DNA of 64,000 nt from Novosphingobium sp. SG707 (GTDB lineage: Bacteria > Pseudomonadota > Alphaproteobacteria > Sphingomonadales > Sphingomonadaceae), in assembly GCF_012275515.1 (NCBI RefSeq), contig NZ_JAAZQL010000003.1:688833-752832 (forward strand), written 5' to 3'. Position numbers and translations under genes: made by a program. A model generated the notes under the pieces. The model was given only the letters and a program-made list of their open reading frames with translations, had not been told where the DNA came from and did not search any database. This document shows, one piece after another, positions 18,832 through 28,062 of the stretch. Position 1 is the first letter of the stretch. Each line of letters starts with the position of its first letter.

Positions 18832-19838
18832 GGCGTCGAGACCCCTGCGCAGCAGATCGTCTTCTCAAAGACCATGAACTGGGCATTGTCCTTGCCCGGC
18901 GCGTGTTTGGCCGAGGTCCATAGCGAACCGGGGCGGCCGATATTGACGCATTTGCCGCCTTTGACCGGCTCCATGATCTGAAGCTTGTAGCGGCTCTTGT
19001 TCCAGATCGGCTGGGCCTTGAACGAGCAGCCGTCGGATGAGGAGATGGTGGACAGGCCAAGCCGCCCCATCATGAAAATGCCGCGCGCGGCAAGGCCCGC
19101 CCAGGCCTCGACACTGTCGCTGAAATGGATGTCGCCCGCGATCGGGTAAGTGTTGCCCCAGCTCCCCATGCACCAGAACAAAGGATCGAGCGTGGCCCCT
19201 GCGGCGGCCGCTGCGCTGTCGGCCATGCAGGCAAGGCCCGCGGCCGGATTGCCGAACAGGATGCTCTCGGGCTGGATGATCGCGCCCAGTGTCCCTGATT
19301 GCCAGGTCGGCATGACCTCGGTGATGAGTGCTACATCGAAGCCCTCGTCGGCAAAGCAGGGCAGGTCGGTGAACATGTCGAGCATCTTCCAGACCGGCGC
19401 GATGTAATAATGCATCTGGGCAAAGAGCTTTTGCGTGTTGGTGCCGTCGGCAATCGAGGATTGGCTGCCCTGAAGTCTGCCGCGGGTGGCCATCAGATCC
19501 GCGCCCAGACCCATCATGCAGCCCGGCTCGGTCACGACATCGACCATGCGGCTGGGCGACCAGAAGCTGACCTTGAGCCCGAACCAGAAACCGGCGCCCT
19601 TGCGGCAGGCGCAGAGCGGCTTGGAGGCACTTTGCGCGTCGAGCGATTTGTCGAGTCTGTCACCGCCGATGCGCACGCCGCCGATGGTGATCGGGAAGAT
19701 ACAGGACCAGCGGACCTTGGTGATCGGGTTGAAGACGGTGCCTGCCTCGCACTTGGAGGCGTGTGCGGGGCTGGTGACTGCGACCAGCGAGGCAAGCAGC
19801 GCGCCGCCTGCGACGAGGGCGAGGGAGCGGTGCCTCAT
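18828..19838 (-). CDS. traU: F-type conjugation protein TraU
   Basis: A periplasmic protein of 336 residues needed for DNA transfer and pilus assembly. It has a signal peptide (LVAGGALLASLVAVTSPAHA) followed by the TraU signature FNPITKVRWSCIFPITIGGV, with many conserved cysteines, as in KPLCACRKG and EPGCMMGLG. The length matches F TraU. It overlaps traW upstream and a small unknown gene downstream by four bases each. Confidence 0.95.
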   Translation of the reverse strand: MRHRSLALVAGGALLASLVAVTSPAHASKCEAGTVFNPITKVRWSCIFPITIGGVRIGGDRLDKSLDAQSASKPLCACRKGAGFWFGLKVSFWSPSRMVDVVTEPGCMMGLGADLMATRGRLQGSQSSIADGTNTQKLFAQMHYYIAPVWKMLDMFTDLPCFADEGFDVALITEVMPTWQSGTLGAIIQPESILFGNPAAGLACMADSAAAAAGATLDPLFWCMGSWGNTYPIAGDIHFSDSVEAWAGLAARGIFMMGRLGLSTISSSDGCSFKAQPIWNKSRYKLQIMEPVKGGKCVNIGRPGSLWTSAKHAPGKDNAQFMVFEKTICCAGVSTP

Positions 19839-20494
19839 GAGCCTGCCCTCCGGGGCGGCAGGTGATATTCGTCGAGCTGGAGGCGCTGACCGACCTGACG
19901 GACGATGACCGGGGCAAAGGTCAGACCAAGGCGTTCCTTCACCCGTGGCTCGAGGATGAAAAGGGCGCGGGCCTTCTTCCTGCTTAATGTGATAGCATCG
20001 CCATCCTTCGGCCCGCCCGCCGCCAGCAGGATGAAATCGCTCTGTTTCGCGCGGGCAAATGCCCAGTCGAGATCGCGCGGCGCCACAATGATGAGGCGCT
20101 GGGCCAGTGTCACATAGCTCAAGGGGTTGAACGTGTAACCTTTGGCATAAAGCAGCTTGCCGTCTGGCAGGCGGATGTCTTCCTCGAGCGTATGGAAGGG
20201 CACGGAAAACCTAGTCCGGTTGATGGTGGCGGGCGCGAGCGGGGCCGAGCGCAGCGCCTGCCACTGGCGCATCGGGCCGAAACGGCTGGCCATGCTCGCG
20301 GGCTGGGCGGCAACCTTGCCTTCAATCTCGCTCAGCGCATCGGCTTCGGCGATCGGAAAGGTCCGTCCGATCTTGGAAACCTCGCCATGGGCGAAGCCGG
20401 GCAGGGCCAGCGCCAGCAGCCAGAGGGGCGCGAAGGCGCGGGGCCTGATGCGACCGCCCTTGCCGTGGTTTGCTGTGGCGGCCGGGGTGGTCAT
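19835..20494 (-). CDS. traW: F-type conjugation protein TraW
   Basis: A periplasmic pilus-assembly protein of 219 residues, working with TrbC and TraU. A signal segment (PLWLLALALPGFAHG) is followed by the typical mature N-terminus GRTFPIAEADALSEIEGK. Later family motifs include YTFNPLSYVTLAQRLIIV and ILEPRVKERLGLTFAPVIVR. It overlaps its neighbours by four bases at each end. Confidence 0.92.
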   Translation of the reverse strand: MTTPAATANHGKGGRIRPRAFAPLWLLALALPGFAHGEVSKIGRTFPIAEADALSEIEGKVAAQPASMASRFGPMRQWQALRSAPLAPATINRTRFSVPFHTLEEDIRLPDGKLLYAKGYTFNPLSYVTLAQRLIIVAPRDLDWAFARAKQSDFILLAAGGPKDGDAITLSRKKARALFILEPRVKERLGLTFAPVIVRQVGQRLQLDEYHLPPRRAGS

Positions 20495-20778
20495 GACCGC
20501 CAGGCAGGCATGGCGGTAAAGCCGGTGATGCAGGTGGCGAGGAGGCCGGCTATGCCCGATGCCATCGGCGGCAGGCCGGAGGCCAGGGCGAGGCAGGCGA
20601 TGGCAAGGCCTGCTGTCAGCGCCAGGGCTTCGCCGGCCATCGTCATCCGGTCCTGGCCATCTGTCCCGACCTCGCCCGGGACATCGAACAGATCCTCGAG
20701 CAGGCGATCCTCGGCATCGTCAGGGTTCGGCGCCAGACGGGCAAAGCTGCGGGGCACCGTTGTCTTGCCGCCGCTCAC
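20491..20778 (-). CDS. Small membrane protein at the TrbI position
   Basis: A 95-residue protein from a GTG that overlaps the preceding stop (GTGA). The N-terminus is soluble and acidic (DDAEDRLLEDLFDVPGE) and the C-terminus holds two adjacent hydrophobic segments (ALALTAGLAIACLALASGLP and GIAGLLATCITGF). F has trbI between traC and traW, a small bitopic protein affecting pilus retraction. Here two small membrane genes occupy that place, and sequence alone does not show which, if either, is TrbI. Confidence 0.6.
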   Translation of the reverse strand: MSGGKTTVPRSFARLAPNPDDAEDRLLEDLFDVPGEVGTDGQDRMTMAGEALALTAGLAIACLALASGLPPMASGIAGLLATCITGFTAMPAWRS

Positions 20779-21128
20779 AGCTTGTCGCTCCGATCCTTGC
20801 GGAGCGCCTGCCGCCGGCGCGACAAACGCATGAGCAACCGGCTTGCCAGGGCCGAGAGGCCAATGAGCAGCATGCCGGTCAGCAGGCAGGCGATGCCGAC
20901 CAGCACCGCGTTCTGCAGAGCGGTGCGGAAACCATGGTTCATGGCAAGGCCCGCGCCCAGCATCAGCGCCGCCATCATCACGCTCTCGATAAGGACGAGG
21001 CGCGCTCGCCAGCGGACTGCCTCGCGTTCGGCTTCGAAGGTGGTGAGCGGCGGGTGCAAGGGTTGGGGGGACTCGCTTTGGCCATAGAGGATCGACAGCT
21101 GGTCGGGATGAGGCTTGCGTCCGTTCAT
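20775..21128 (-). CDS. Small two-helix membrane protein after traC
   Basis: A 117-residue protein with two transmembrane segments (VLIESVMMAALMLGAGLAM and NAVLVGIACLLTGMLLIGLS) and a basic C-terminal tail (RLSRRRQALRKDR). It overlaps the traC stop by four bases and the next small gene by four bases. Like its neighbour it occupies the position of F trbI. The family is not recognised. Confidence 0.6.
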   Translation of the reverse strand: MNGRKPHPDQLSILYGQSESPQPLHPPLTTFEAEREAVRWRARLVLIESVMMAALMLGAGLAMNHGFRTALQNAVLVGIACLLTGMLLIGLSALASRLLMRLSRRRQALRKDRSDKL

Positions 21129-23641
21129 GGTTGCATATCCTTCTCTTTGGGGAGGATCTCGGCCGGATCGACCCCGGCCAGATGGCAGATCGCTTCAAGC
21201 GGGCTGGCGCCTTGCCGGATCAGGCTCTCGAAAGCGGCGACCTCGCGCGGGGCCGAGGTGTTGATCCAGTAAGAGAAGGGATCAACGACGAGGCGCGCGA
21301 TGCCGACACCCAGCGGGCTGTCGATGAAGATCTCGCTGTAATGGGGCTTGGCGTTGCGCACCGATTTGAGGAGATCGAGCAGGAAGGGTGAATAGTCGAT
21401 GATCCTGTTCTCGGCTGCCTGCGCATAGGTCGAGCCTTGCAGCAGAAAGCGCGTGGCAGCGTTTTCGAGGATCACCTGGCCGGTGCCGCCAAAGAGCAGC
21501 AGATCGTTGAGGCTTTGCAGAACCACGCCGAAACTGCCCTGATATTTGCGGGCGCGGCGATAGCCCTGGCCGAAGGCCTCGGCGAGGCGCGAGAGATCCT
21601 GCCCTTCCGAGCGGGTGAGGAATTGCGCGGCCTCGTCGCAGAGCACGAAGCGGGGCCGATCGCGGGCCGAGAGATAGAGTTCCTGCGTCACCGCATTGAC
21701 CACGACCATGACGATCACATTGAAAAGATCGGGCATGGCTTTGAGCCGTTCAAGTTCGAGCACGACAAATTCGTCGCGGGAAATATCGAAGCTGGAAGGA
21801 CCGTTGAAGAAATGGCCGTAAGCCCCGTCGGAAGCAAAATCGCGCAGGTTGAAGGCCAGTTCGCGCGCGGTCGGGATGAGATGCTCGACCCGGTCGAGGT
21901 CGCTGGCCGCTTCAGCGGGATAGGCGCCGAGCCACTGGCGCACCGCATCGATACCGTCCTGCGCTCGCCCGCTTTCGATCGTCCATTGTACGGCGGATTT
22001 TAGGAGGTTCCACTGCGAGGTCGACACGCCCTTGCGGGTGGCGGCATTGGCCATCTCGGCAACGATGGCAACCGCCATCGAGATGGCTGACTGCTTGTCC
22101 TCGCCATCGAGGGCAAAGCCCATGTCGAACGGGTTGAGCACGAGGCGCTCCTCGCCAATGTCGATATAGCGGCCCGAGCAGAGCGTGCAGAGCTTGCGAT
22201 AGGATCCGCCGATATCGATGATGCGGATGAGCGCGCCTTGGGCAAAATATTGCTGGCACAGATTGTTGAGCAGGAAGCTCTTGCCCGCCCCGCTTTCGGC
22301 CGAGACGATGAAATTGTAATTGTTGATGCGCGGATCGAAGAGGTCGAGCGTGACGAGCTGGCCCTTGCGTCCGGCATAGAGCAGGGCCGGACGGCCCCCG
22401 CCGCGAAAATCGCTCTGGACCGGGCTGAGCAGGACAGCGGCTTTCACCGGCATCTTAAAATCGCGTTCGAGCAGGCGCATCGTGCGCTTTTCCGGATAGA
22501 GCCCGAAAGGCAGGCTCATCGTCAGCAGCACGGGATTGAGATAGCTTTCCTCCTGCATCATCCAGGGCAGGGGTTCAGCCTCCCACAGGCGCTTGGCGCG
22601 CGCGGCCAGCTCGCGAGCTTCAGCGCGGGTTTTGCCAAAGACCCAGACGACGGGGATAATGGTAAGGAACCGGCTGCCTCCGGCCTCGTCGAGCACCCAG
22701 CCGATCTCCTCGATCTGCTTGCCGACCTCGACGGCAAAGGAGCCGGCGGCCTTTTGCGCGGAAAGGATCTGGGCGCGCTTGTGGATCTCGAATTGCGAAT
22801 GGTCGAAAAGCACGTTGAGAGTGAAGAGGAAGGGACCGCCGATCTGGTCGCTGTCTTCGGCTGCGCCGCGCATGCCGCCCAGCAGCCGATTGGCGCGTTC
22901 GGCGGTGATGCGGCGGGCCGGGCTGCGCGGGGTGAGGCAACGGGCGACCTGGTTGCCGAGAAAGACTTCGGGCCCATCAAAGACAAGGTCGGGTCCGGCA
23001 TCGATGATCTGCTTGCGGATCGGGCGGCGGAGCGCTCCACCCTCGCCATCATCAAAATGGCCCGGAGCATGGGCAGTGAGGCCATTGAAAATGCGGCGAT
23101 AGAGACTGACCGTCTCCTGCGCCTCCATCGCACGGATCGCGAGTTTGGCGAGCTGTTCCTCGACCTGTCGGCGCAGATCCTGTCCGAGCTTCTGCCTTGT
23201 CTTGACCGAGAGAAACAGGCGGAAGTCGCGCAGGGGAATGCCGTGGAGCGCATCAAGCCCCTCGGTTCCGGCGCGCAGATAGTCGGCCATCCGCTGCGCC
23301 GAGGCCTGGATCAGCGGGTCGGGCCTTGTCTTGAGATCGAGGAAAGCATCGAGCGCGTCATCGATCACCGGATCGGCCAGGCTGTGGAGCTGCAGCACCG
23401 TGCCTTCGGGGAAATGGGTGTTGAGCAGGCCGGTAAGCGCCTGCTGGACATGGGCGAACATATAGGCCGAGGGGGTCAGTTCCCAGCCATAGGCCCAACC
23501 ATCGTCGATGCAGATAAAAGCCTGTTCCTCGCTGTCCCAGGCGACGAGCGGCAGGAAGTCGCTATAGGCTTCGCGCGCGACCGAGCGCCGGAGCCGGGCG
23601 AAGGTGAGGCCGCCCGCGCCTGGATGAACTGGAGCCTTCAC
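21125..23641 (-). CDS. traC: F-type conjugation ATPase TraC
   Basis: The VirB4-like ATPase that powers pilus assembly at the inner membrane, 838 residues. Walker A is SAESGAGKSFLLN near residue 452. Walker B lies in PRFVLCDEAAQFLTRSEGQ near 667. The RRARKYQGSFGVVLQSLNDL region matches the motif region of VirB4 ATPases. The N-terminal third is the usual VirB4 domain with GWAYGWELTPSAY. Gene order traV-traC-traW agrees with F. It appears intact. Confidence 0.96.
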   Translation of the reverse strand: MKAPVHPGAGGLTFARLRRSVAREAYSDFLPLVAWDSEEQAFICIDDGWAYGWELTPSAYMFAHVQQALTGLLNTHFPEGTVLQLHSLADPVIDDALDAFLDLKTRPDPLIQASAQRMADYLRAGTEGLDALHGIPLRDFRLFLSVKTRQKLGQDLRRQVEEQLAKLAIRAMEAQETVSLYRRIFNGLTAHAPGHFDDGEGGALRRPIRKQIIDAGPDLVFDGPEVFLGNQVARCLTPRSPARRITAERANRLLGGMRGAAEDSDQIGGPFLFTLNVLFDHSQFEIHKRAQILSAQKAAGSFAVEVGKQIEEIGWVLDEAGGSRFLTIIPVVWVFGKTRAEARELAARAKRLWEAEPLPWMMQEESYLNPVLLTMSLPFGLYPEKRTMRLLERDFKMPVKAAVLLSPVQSDFRGGGRPALLYAGRKGQLVTLDLFDPRINNYNFIVSAESGAGKSFLLNNLCQQYFAQGALIRIIDIGGSYRKLCTLCSGRYIDIGEERLVLNPFDMGFALDGEDKQSAISMAVAIVAEMANAATRKGVSTSQWNLLKSAVQWTIESGRAQDGIDAVRQWLGAYPAEAASDLDRVEHLIPTARELAFNLRDFASDGAYGHFFNGPSSFDISRDEFVVLELERLKAMPDLFNVIVMVVVNAVTQELYLSARDRPRFVLCDEAAQFLTRSEGQDLSRLAEAFGQGYRRARKYQGSFGVVLQSLNDLLLFGGTGQVILENAATRFLLQGSTYAQAAENRIIDYSPFLLDLLKSVRNAKPHYSEIFIDSPLGVGIARLVVDPFSYWINTSAPREVAAFESLIRQGASPLEAICHLAGVDPAEILPKEKDMQP

Positions 23642-24327
23642 TGGTCCTGTCCTTCGGGCGGCGCGGGAACGGGGGCGGGATCGCCCTGCGCGGCAGGATC
23701 ACCTGCGGGCTTTTCCTTCACCTGTCCCAGCACGGGCAGGCGCGCGGCTGGCACAGCCGAGCCCACCAGATAGTCGCCCACTACCCATTGCGGGCGCTCA
23801 AGGATCGAATAGACGTAGCGCGGCATATAGAGCCGGTCCGGCCTCTCGCGGTCGGCGTAAGGCATGATGAGCGTGCGCACGGTGCGTCCGGCGCGCAGCA
23901 TCGGGGTCTCCGGCGCCTCGATCAGGCCCTGCATTTCGCGGTAGAGACTGTCGCGATAGGACAGATAGGGCGCGGGTTTTTTGCCCTGCGTCTTTGCCTG
24001 CGGCGCAGCGGGCGCGGTGGCATCGCCGGTGCCGGCACGATCCTTGAGCATCGCCTTGTCATGGGTGACGGCGGGATCGGAATGCGAGGGAATGCCTGCG
24101 ACCGCATCGGCATAGGCCCGGTCGGGATGGATGCACTGCCCATGGTCGCGGTTCTTGCAGGAGAACTTCTCGCTATAGGGCGACATCATCGAGCCGATGG
24201 ATGCGCAGCCGTTCAGCAGGGACAGCGCGGCGATCGCCAGAGCCGGGCATGGAAAACGGCGGGCGGCGAACGGGGCGGCGCCACGGTTTCTGCGGCGCAC
24301 GTCTGCACGGGACATCGACGTGGGCAT
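23638..24327 (-). CDS. traV: Outer-membrane lipoprotein TraV
   Basis: The VirB7-like lipoprotein of the outer-membrane core complex, forming a ring with TraK and TraB. From the ATG at 24327 the lipobox is LLNGC with Cys41, followed by the TraV signature SPYSEKFSCKNRDHGQC. The C-terminus is proline-rich. This start has AGGAG eight bases upstream. An in-frame ATG at 24357 overlaps the traB stop (TGATG) and could also be used. The region before the lipobox is long and basic. Confidence 0.9.
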   Translation of the reverse strand: MPTSMSRADVRRRNRGAAPFAARRFPCPALAIAALSLLNGCASIGSMMSPYSEKFSCKNRDHGQCIHPDRAYADAVAGIPSHSDPAVTHDKAMLKDRAGTGDATAPAAPQAKTQGKKPAPYLSYRDSLYREMQGLIEAPETPMLRAGRTVRTLIMPYADRERPDRLYMPRYVYSILERPQWVVGDYLVGSAVPAARLPVLGQVKEKPAGDPAAQGDPAPVPAPPEGQDQ

Positions 24328-24356
24328 GGGCTGATCTCCTGAAAGGGGGCGGGGCA

Positions 24357-25754
24357 TCAGAATTTCTCCCCGGCGGCAGGCTTGATCTCGAGGGTCACAC
24401 CCTCCTGGATCACAACCACGACTTCCTTGGCGGCGCCGACCTCGACGATGGGACCGGCCTGACGGGCGAGATCGAGGTAGAAATCACTGAGTTTGTCCGA
24501 GGATTTGGAAATGCCCCCCGCAAGGCTGCTCTTGGCAGCATCGCCTGCATTGAGCGTGCGGATCGAACCCAGCGCCGAGGTCGAGGTCGAGCCGAAACTG
24601 CCTTCGACGGCACTCGCAAAGCCCGAGGCGGCGCCGGCGAGGAAAGTGCGGGCGAGCGCCGCGCCCGCGCGGGTGACGACCTTGCCCGACAGGCCCTTCT
24701 TGCCGTCGGTATCGACGAAGAAGCCTTTGACCGGCTGATCGACCACCGAATGCTCGTCAAAATCAATACAGGAAAGCGAGACGAGCTGGACCTCGACCCT
24801 CTCCTTGGCGAGGCTGCCGGTGGCATTGCCGATGACAAAGCAGCCCGAGAGGTTCGCCTTGACGTCATTGGGCAGCACGGCAGGGGCCTGAACCCTTGCA
24901 ATCAGCGGTTCGGGGTTTTGCGTCGCATCACGGCTCGCCATCGCGTCGATCCCGGTGAGCAGCCGCGCCTTCATGAAACCAGGCGGTAAAAAGATCGTCC
25001 TGGTCTTTTTTTTAGCGCCATTCGGGGACCGATCCTTCGCGCTCGAACCATCGGCGGCGGCGGGCAGAAGGCTGCTGGTGGCAGAACCGATGGCACCGAC
25101 GCTCTTTTCCTGCGGGGGCGCAGGAGGAGCGGGCGGTGTGTTCTGCACCGACAGGTTCGTGGGCGGCGGAGGCAGGCTGTCGAGTTCGCTGCGCTCCCCT
25201 GGCCGGCTGCGCCCGGCGACAGGCGGGCTGGCGGGAATGTCGAGATCGGGAAGCGCGGGGGGCAACTCGCCGGTATCATGGGCGCCGCTGACGGGTTTGG
25301 CGGCAGGACTGATCTTACCCTCCTCGATGGCGGTGATGCGCTCGGCAAGCTGCTGCTGGCCTTCCCGGATCTGCTGAAAGTCCCCGTGCAGCTTGGTTTC
25401 CAGACTGTCGCCGCGCAGGCCTGTTCCCATTTCCAATTTTGTCGCACTGACCTGGGTGGCTGCCTCGTTCTTTGAGGGTGAGGAGGCGGTGTAGAGGCCG
25501 TAAGCCAGCATCAATGTCGCAAGGCCGACAAGGCCCTGCTTGACGCGCAGCCGTCTCCGGGCCGACAGCGCCTGCCAGCGTGCTCTGAAATCGGGAAACG
25601 GATTTGCCGATGAAGCCCTGTCAGGTGACGTGCTTTGCCTGTCTTCCTGCGTGGCGCGATTGAGCTGGGCCTGATAGGAGTTCGCATCGCGAGGCTTTTG
25701 CTGCTCAGCCTGTCCGTCATCGCTCATCGGATCGGGCGGGGGAAGATTGCTCAT
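24357..25754 (-). CDS. traB: F-type conjugation protein TraB
   Basis: The VirB10-like protein linking the inner and outer membranes in the core complex, 465 residues. A single inner-membrane segment lies near residues 69-91 (GLVGLATLMLAYGLYTAS). It is followed by a helical stretch likely to form a coiled coil (FQQIREGQQQLAERITAIEE), a proline-rich linker, and the C-terminal beta-barrel domain (LSGCFVIGNATGSLAKERVE). Overlaps join it to traK and traV. Confidence 0.94.
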   Translation of the reverse strand: MSNLPPPDPMSDDGQAEQQKPRDANSYQAQLNRATQEDRQSTSPDRASSANPFPDFRARWQALSARRRLRVKQGLVGLATLMLAYGLYTASSPSKNEAATQVSATKLEMGTGLRGDSLETKLHGDFQQIREGQQQLAERITAIEEGKISPAAKPVSGAHDTGELPPALPDLDIPASPPVAGRSRPGERSELDSLPPPPTNLSVQNTPPAPPAPPQEKSVGAIGSATSSLLPAAADGSSAKDRSPNGAKKKTRTIFLPPGFMKARLLTGIDAMASRDATQNPEPLIARVQAPAVLPNDVKANLSGCFVIGNATGSLAKERVEVQLVSLSCIDFDEHSVVDQPVKGFFVDTDGKKGLSGKVVTRAGAALARTFLAGAASGFASAVEGSFGSTSTSALGSIRTLNAGDAAKSSLAGGISKSSDKLSDFYLDLARQAGPIVEVGAAKEVVVVIQEGVTLEIKPAAGEKF

Positions 25755-26671
25755 TGGCCTGCCTCCCGGCGCACGACGATCACACGGGCGGGTTCCCCGG
25801 TTTTAAGCGACAGACGGTCGGCGCTCACCGCGAAAATCCGCGTGCCGAAAATGCGGTCGAGGAAGGCGCGTTCATCGAGCGTGGTGTCTGCCGCGACCTC
25901 GACCCGGTATTCCGAAGCCGAAAGGCCTGCGCCCTCGATCTCGACCCGGCGGTTCTCGGTGATGCGCGCACCGGGCAGGGCGGCAAGGGCAAGCGCGCCT
26001 GCGCGCGGCGCCACGCTCGAAAAGCTGGCGGGGATGCGGTCCTGGAGCATGGCAAGTGTGATCGAGACCGCGCGTTCTTCCTCGACCAGCGGGCCGAGCA
26101 GATCGTCATTGGCCCGCGCGCGCTGTGCCTTGCCCGGCGCGAGAGTCACGGTCTGAGCAGGGATCTGCGAAGGCTCGGCATAGAGGGCATAGATCGCCCC
26201 GTTGCATGAAACGAAGAATTCCGAAGGCTGGGTGACATAGCTTCGGGTGACCTGCCCGGCGTCGTCGATCTCCTTGACCAGAAACTTGATCCAGGCGTCC
26301 GATCCCGCCTTCTCGACGGCAATCGCCTTCTCGGCCGAGAATTTGACGTCCTCGATCTCGCCGCCAAGGCACACGACATGGTTCACATCGCGGTTGGACA
26401 GACGAATCGTGCTGGTCTGAGCGGGCAGCGCGGCAATGGTGCGGCCTGAGGTCACCGGATCGGCTATCTGCTGCGGTTCAATGTTGTGCGGCGCTGCATT
26501 TGGCTGCTGGAGATTCCCATTCCCGACATTCTGCACCGCAAAATGCTGGACCACGGCATCCTGGGCGTGCAGGGCACCGCCACCCGTGACGCCTGAAATG
26601 GAGAGGAGCGGGACGGCAAGGGCGAGCGCCAGCGGGTGCGTGACCCGTGCTTGATCAGCGGGTTTCGACAT
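25751..26671 (-). CDS. traK: F-type conjugation protein TraK
   Basis: The secretin-like VirB9-type component of the core complex, 306 residues from the ATG at 26671. That start gives a proper signal peptide (PLALALAVPLLSISGV) and overlaps the end of traE by 17 bases. A longer frame to 26731 would extend further into traE without a better start. Mature-part signatures are IRLSNRDVNHVVCLGGEIED and KFLVKEIDDAGQVTRSYV. Confidence 0.92.
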   Translation of the reverse strand: MSKPADQARVTHPLALALAVPLLSISGVTGGGALHAQDAVVQHFAVQNVGNGNLQQPNAAPHNIEPQQIADPVTSGRTIAALPAQTSTIRLSNRDVNHVVCLGGEIEDVKFSAEKAIAVEKAGSDAWIKFLVKEIDDAGQVTRSYVTQPSEFFVSCNGAIYALYAEPSQIPAQTVTLAPGKAQRARANDDLLGPLVEEERAVSITLAMLQDRIPASFSSVAPRAGALALAALPGARITENRRVEIEGAGLSASEYRVEVAADTTLDERAFLDRIFGTRIFAVSADRLSLKTGEPARVIVVRREAGQ

Positions 26672-27293
26672 CGAACTTGTCCTCGATGAGATGGGTGAGC
26701 CAGAAGCGGCCGTTCTCGATGGCGTAGCCAATGCGCAGGTTGCCCCGGAATTTGCGGATCGTGCCGCCGATCACCCTCACCTTCTCGACCGGCACGGTGA
26801 TCTCGCTTGGGGTCCAGGTGACAGGCTGATCGGCGCGGATATAGGTGGCGATCGAGAGCGTCGGATTGCCCGACAATTCGTCGAGAATGGCGTTGAGACT
26901 GTCGCGCATCGCATTGTAGGCCGAAGGGTGCGCGATGCCGAGCAGCGCCTGAAACTGCTGGCTCGCCGAATAGGCCGAATAGGTCCCGGCCAGTGCCACC
27001 ACATTGCGCGTCATCGCGCGCAGATAGTCGCTCGAAGGCACGCTGCCGGTGACATAGAGATCGCCGCCCGCGCCGAAGGGCACGATCACCGTGCGCCGGT
27101 TCTGGTCGGAGGAATAAATCTCGGCGCCCAGCACGGCAGTGATCGCGAAAAGGCCGACAATGGCGAATTTGAGCAGGCGGTTCTCTTCAAACAGATTGGC
27201 CGAGCCCTGCAGGTAGCGATGGATGCCAAAGCTGGCAGGCTTGCCGAGCAGGGGATCCACCTTGTCCTGTCGATGGCGCTTGGGGAAGATCAT
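26655..27293 (-). CDS. traE: F-type conjugation protein TraE
   Basis: The VirB5/TraE family inner-membrane pilus-assembly protein, 212 residues from the ATG at 27293. One N-terminal transmembrane segment is present (LLKFAIVGLFAITAVLGAEI). The family signature VIVPFGAGGDLYVTGSVPSS follows, and the C-terminus has LRIGYAIENGRFWLTHLIE. The usual F TraE length is about 190. The longer open frame upstream to 27521 overlaps traL and is rejected. It starts eight bases after the traL stop. Confidence 0.93.
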   Translation of the reverse strand: MIFPKRHRQDKVDPLLGKPASFGIHRYLQGSANLFEENRLLKFAIVGLFAITAVLGAEIYSSDQNRRTVIVPFGAGGDLYVTGSVPSSDYLRAMTRNVVALAGTYSAYSASQQFQALLGIAHPSAYNAMRDSLNAILDELSGNPTLSIATYIRADQPVTWTPSEITVPVEKVRVIGGTIRKFRGNLRIGYAIENGRFWLTHLIEDKFDVETR

Positions 27294-27301
27294 CGCGCAA
27301 C

Positions 27302-27568
27302 TCACTCGAAAAATCGGGTCTGGGTCGGACCCGGATAGTGGGGGAAGGAGACGAGGCCCCAGCGCCAGGCCAGATGCGGCAGGAAGCCGCGCGGCTTGGA
27401 GCGCTTCCACGGTATGAAAAGGAGAAGAGCCGCGACCAGACCCCAGCCGGGCAGTCCGCCGACGATGGTGGCGACAAAGATGCCCGAGAGCGCCAGCACG
27501 AACTCGTCCGCGGCAAACCACAGGATCTGCACCGGGCGATGGAGGTATTGGGGCAGGCGTTCGTCCAC
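27302..27568 (-). CDS. traL: F-type conjugation protein TraL
   Basis: A small inner-membrane protein of 88 residues, matching the family length, with the signature LPQYLHRPVQILWFAADEF and two hydrophobic stretches (LALSGIFVATIVGGLPGWGL and VAALLLFIPW). TraL corresponds to VirB3. It lies directly after the pilin gene, as in F (traA-traL-traE). Confidence 0.92.
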   Translation of the reverse strand: MDERLPQYLHRPVQILWFAADEFVLALSGIFVATIVGGLPGWGLVAALLLFIPWKRSKPRGFLPHLAWRWGLVSFPHYPGPTQTRFFE

Positions 27569-27591
27569 GTCTCTTCTCCTTCCCGCTTACA

Positions 27592-27611
27592 CCTCAGGCA
27601 AAAGCCTGAGG
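27592..27611 (-). promoter_or_regulatory. Stem-loop between traA and traL
   Basis: CCTCAGGC (27592-27599) and GCCTGAGG (27604-27611) form a perfect 8-bp stem with an AAAA loop on the plus strand (TTTT on the transcript strand). It lies 3' of the pilin stop and 5' of traL. No T-tract follows in the transcribed direction, so it may protect or process pilin mRNA rather than terminate transcription, which would make pilin more abundant than the assembly proteins. Confidence 0.55.
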
Positions 27612-27685
27612 ACTTCCCGACCCTGTGTTTGCAGGGGCGGTTGAGGTTCGTGCCCATGCGACGCTATGCTGGCCGGGCCGATGGT

Positions 27686-28042
27686 TCAGATCAGCATGCC
27701 GAAGGTCTGGAGGATCGAATCCGACTTGATCAGACAGACCGCCGCCACGATCGTGGGGATGCCGATCATGATATTGGAAAACAGGCGCGAGACGCCGAAC
27801 AGGAAAGCCGCGACCCCGCCGACAAAGCCCAGCGGTCCCTTGACGCCCTTGTTCACGACGATGTCGTAAATGTCGTAGCCCAGATCGCCTTGCGCCGGCG
27901 CTGCAAAGGCATGGGCCACACCGGTCGTGGCGGCCAGAGCGATAAGGGCGGTCAGCGCGACATCGGAGCATGACAGGGGGCGGGCCAGCAACTGCGTCAT
28001 CGCCTGGCGGCCGACAGGGTTCTTGTGAAAAAGCCTGGTCAT
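27686..28042 (-). CDS. traA: F-type pilin TraA precursor
   Basis: A 118-residue propilin. A long basic leader (MTRLFHKNPVGRQAMTQLL) precedes a hydrophobic segment (VALTALIALAATTGVAHAFA) that would end at a signal-peptidase site near AFAAPAQ. Two further hydrophobic helices follow (GFVGGVAAFLFGVSRLF and IMIGIPTIVAAVCLI), as in F-like pilins. The ATG at 28042 has AGAGGAAA upstream; an internal ATG at residue 15 is possible. It sits first in the order traA-traL-traE. The pilin family is too divergent for more than class-level assignment by eye. Confidence 0.8.
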   Translation of the reverse strand: MTRLFHKNPVGRQAMTQLLARPLSCSDVALTALIALAATTGVAHAFAAPAQGDLGYDIYDIVVNKGVKGPLGFVGGVAAFLFGVSRLFSNIMIGIPTIVAAVCLIKSDSILQTFGMLI

Positions 28043-28062
28043 GGTGGTGTTTCCTCTGCAAA

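Noticed and set aside
22238..23773. 511-codon open frame on the plus strand
   Set aside because: Antisense to traC and the end of traV. The composition follows the complement of the real gene.
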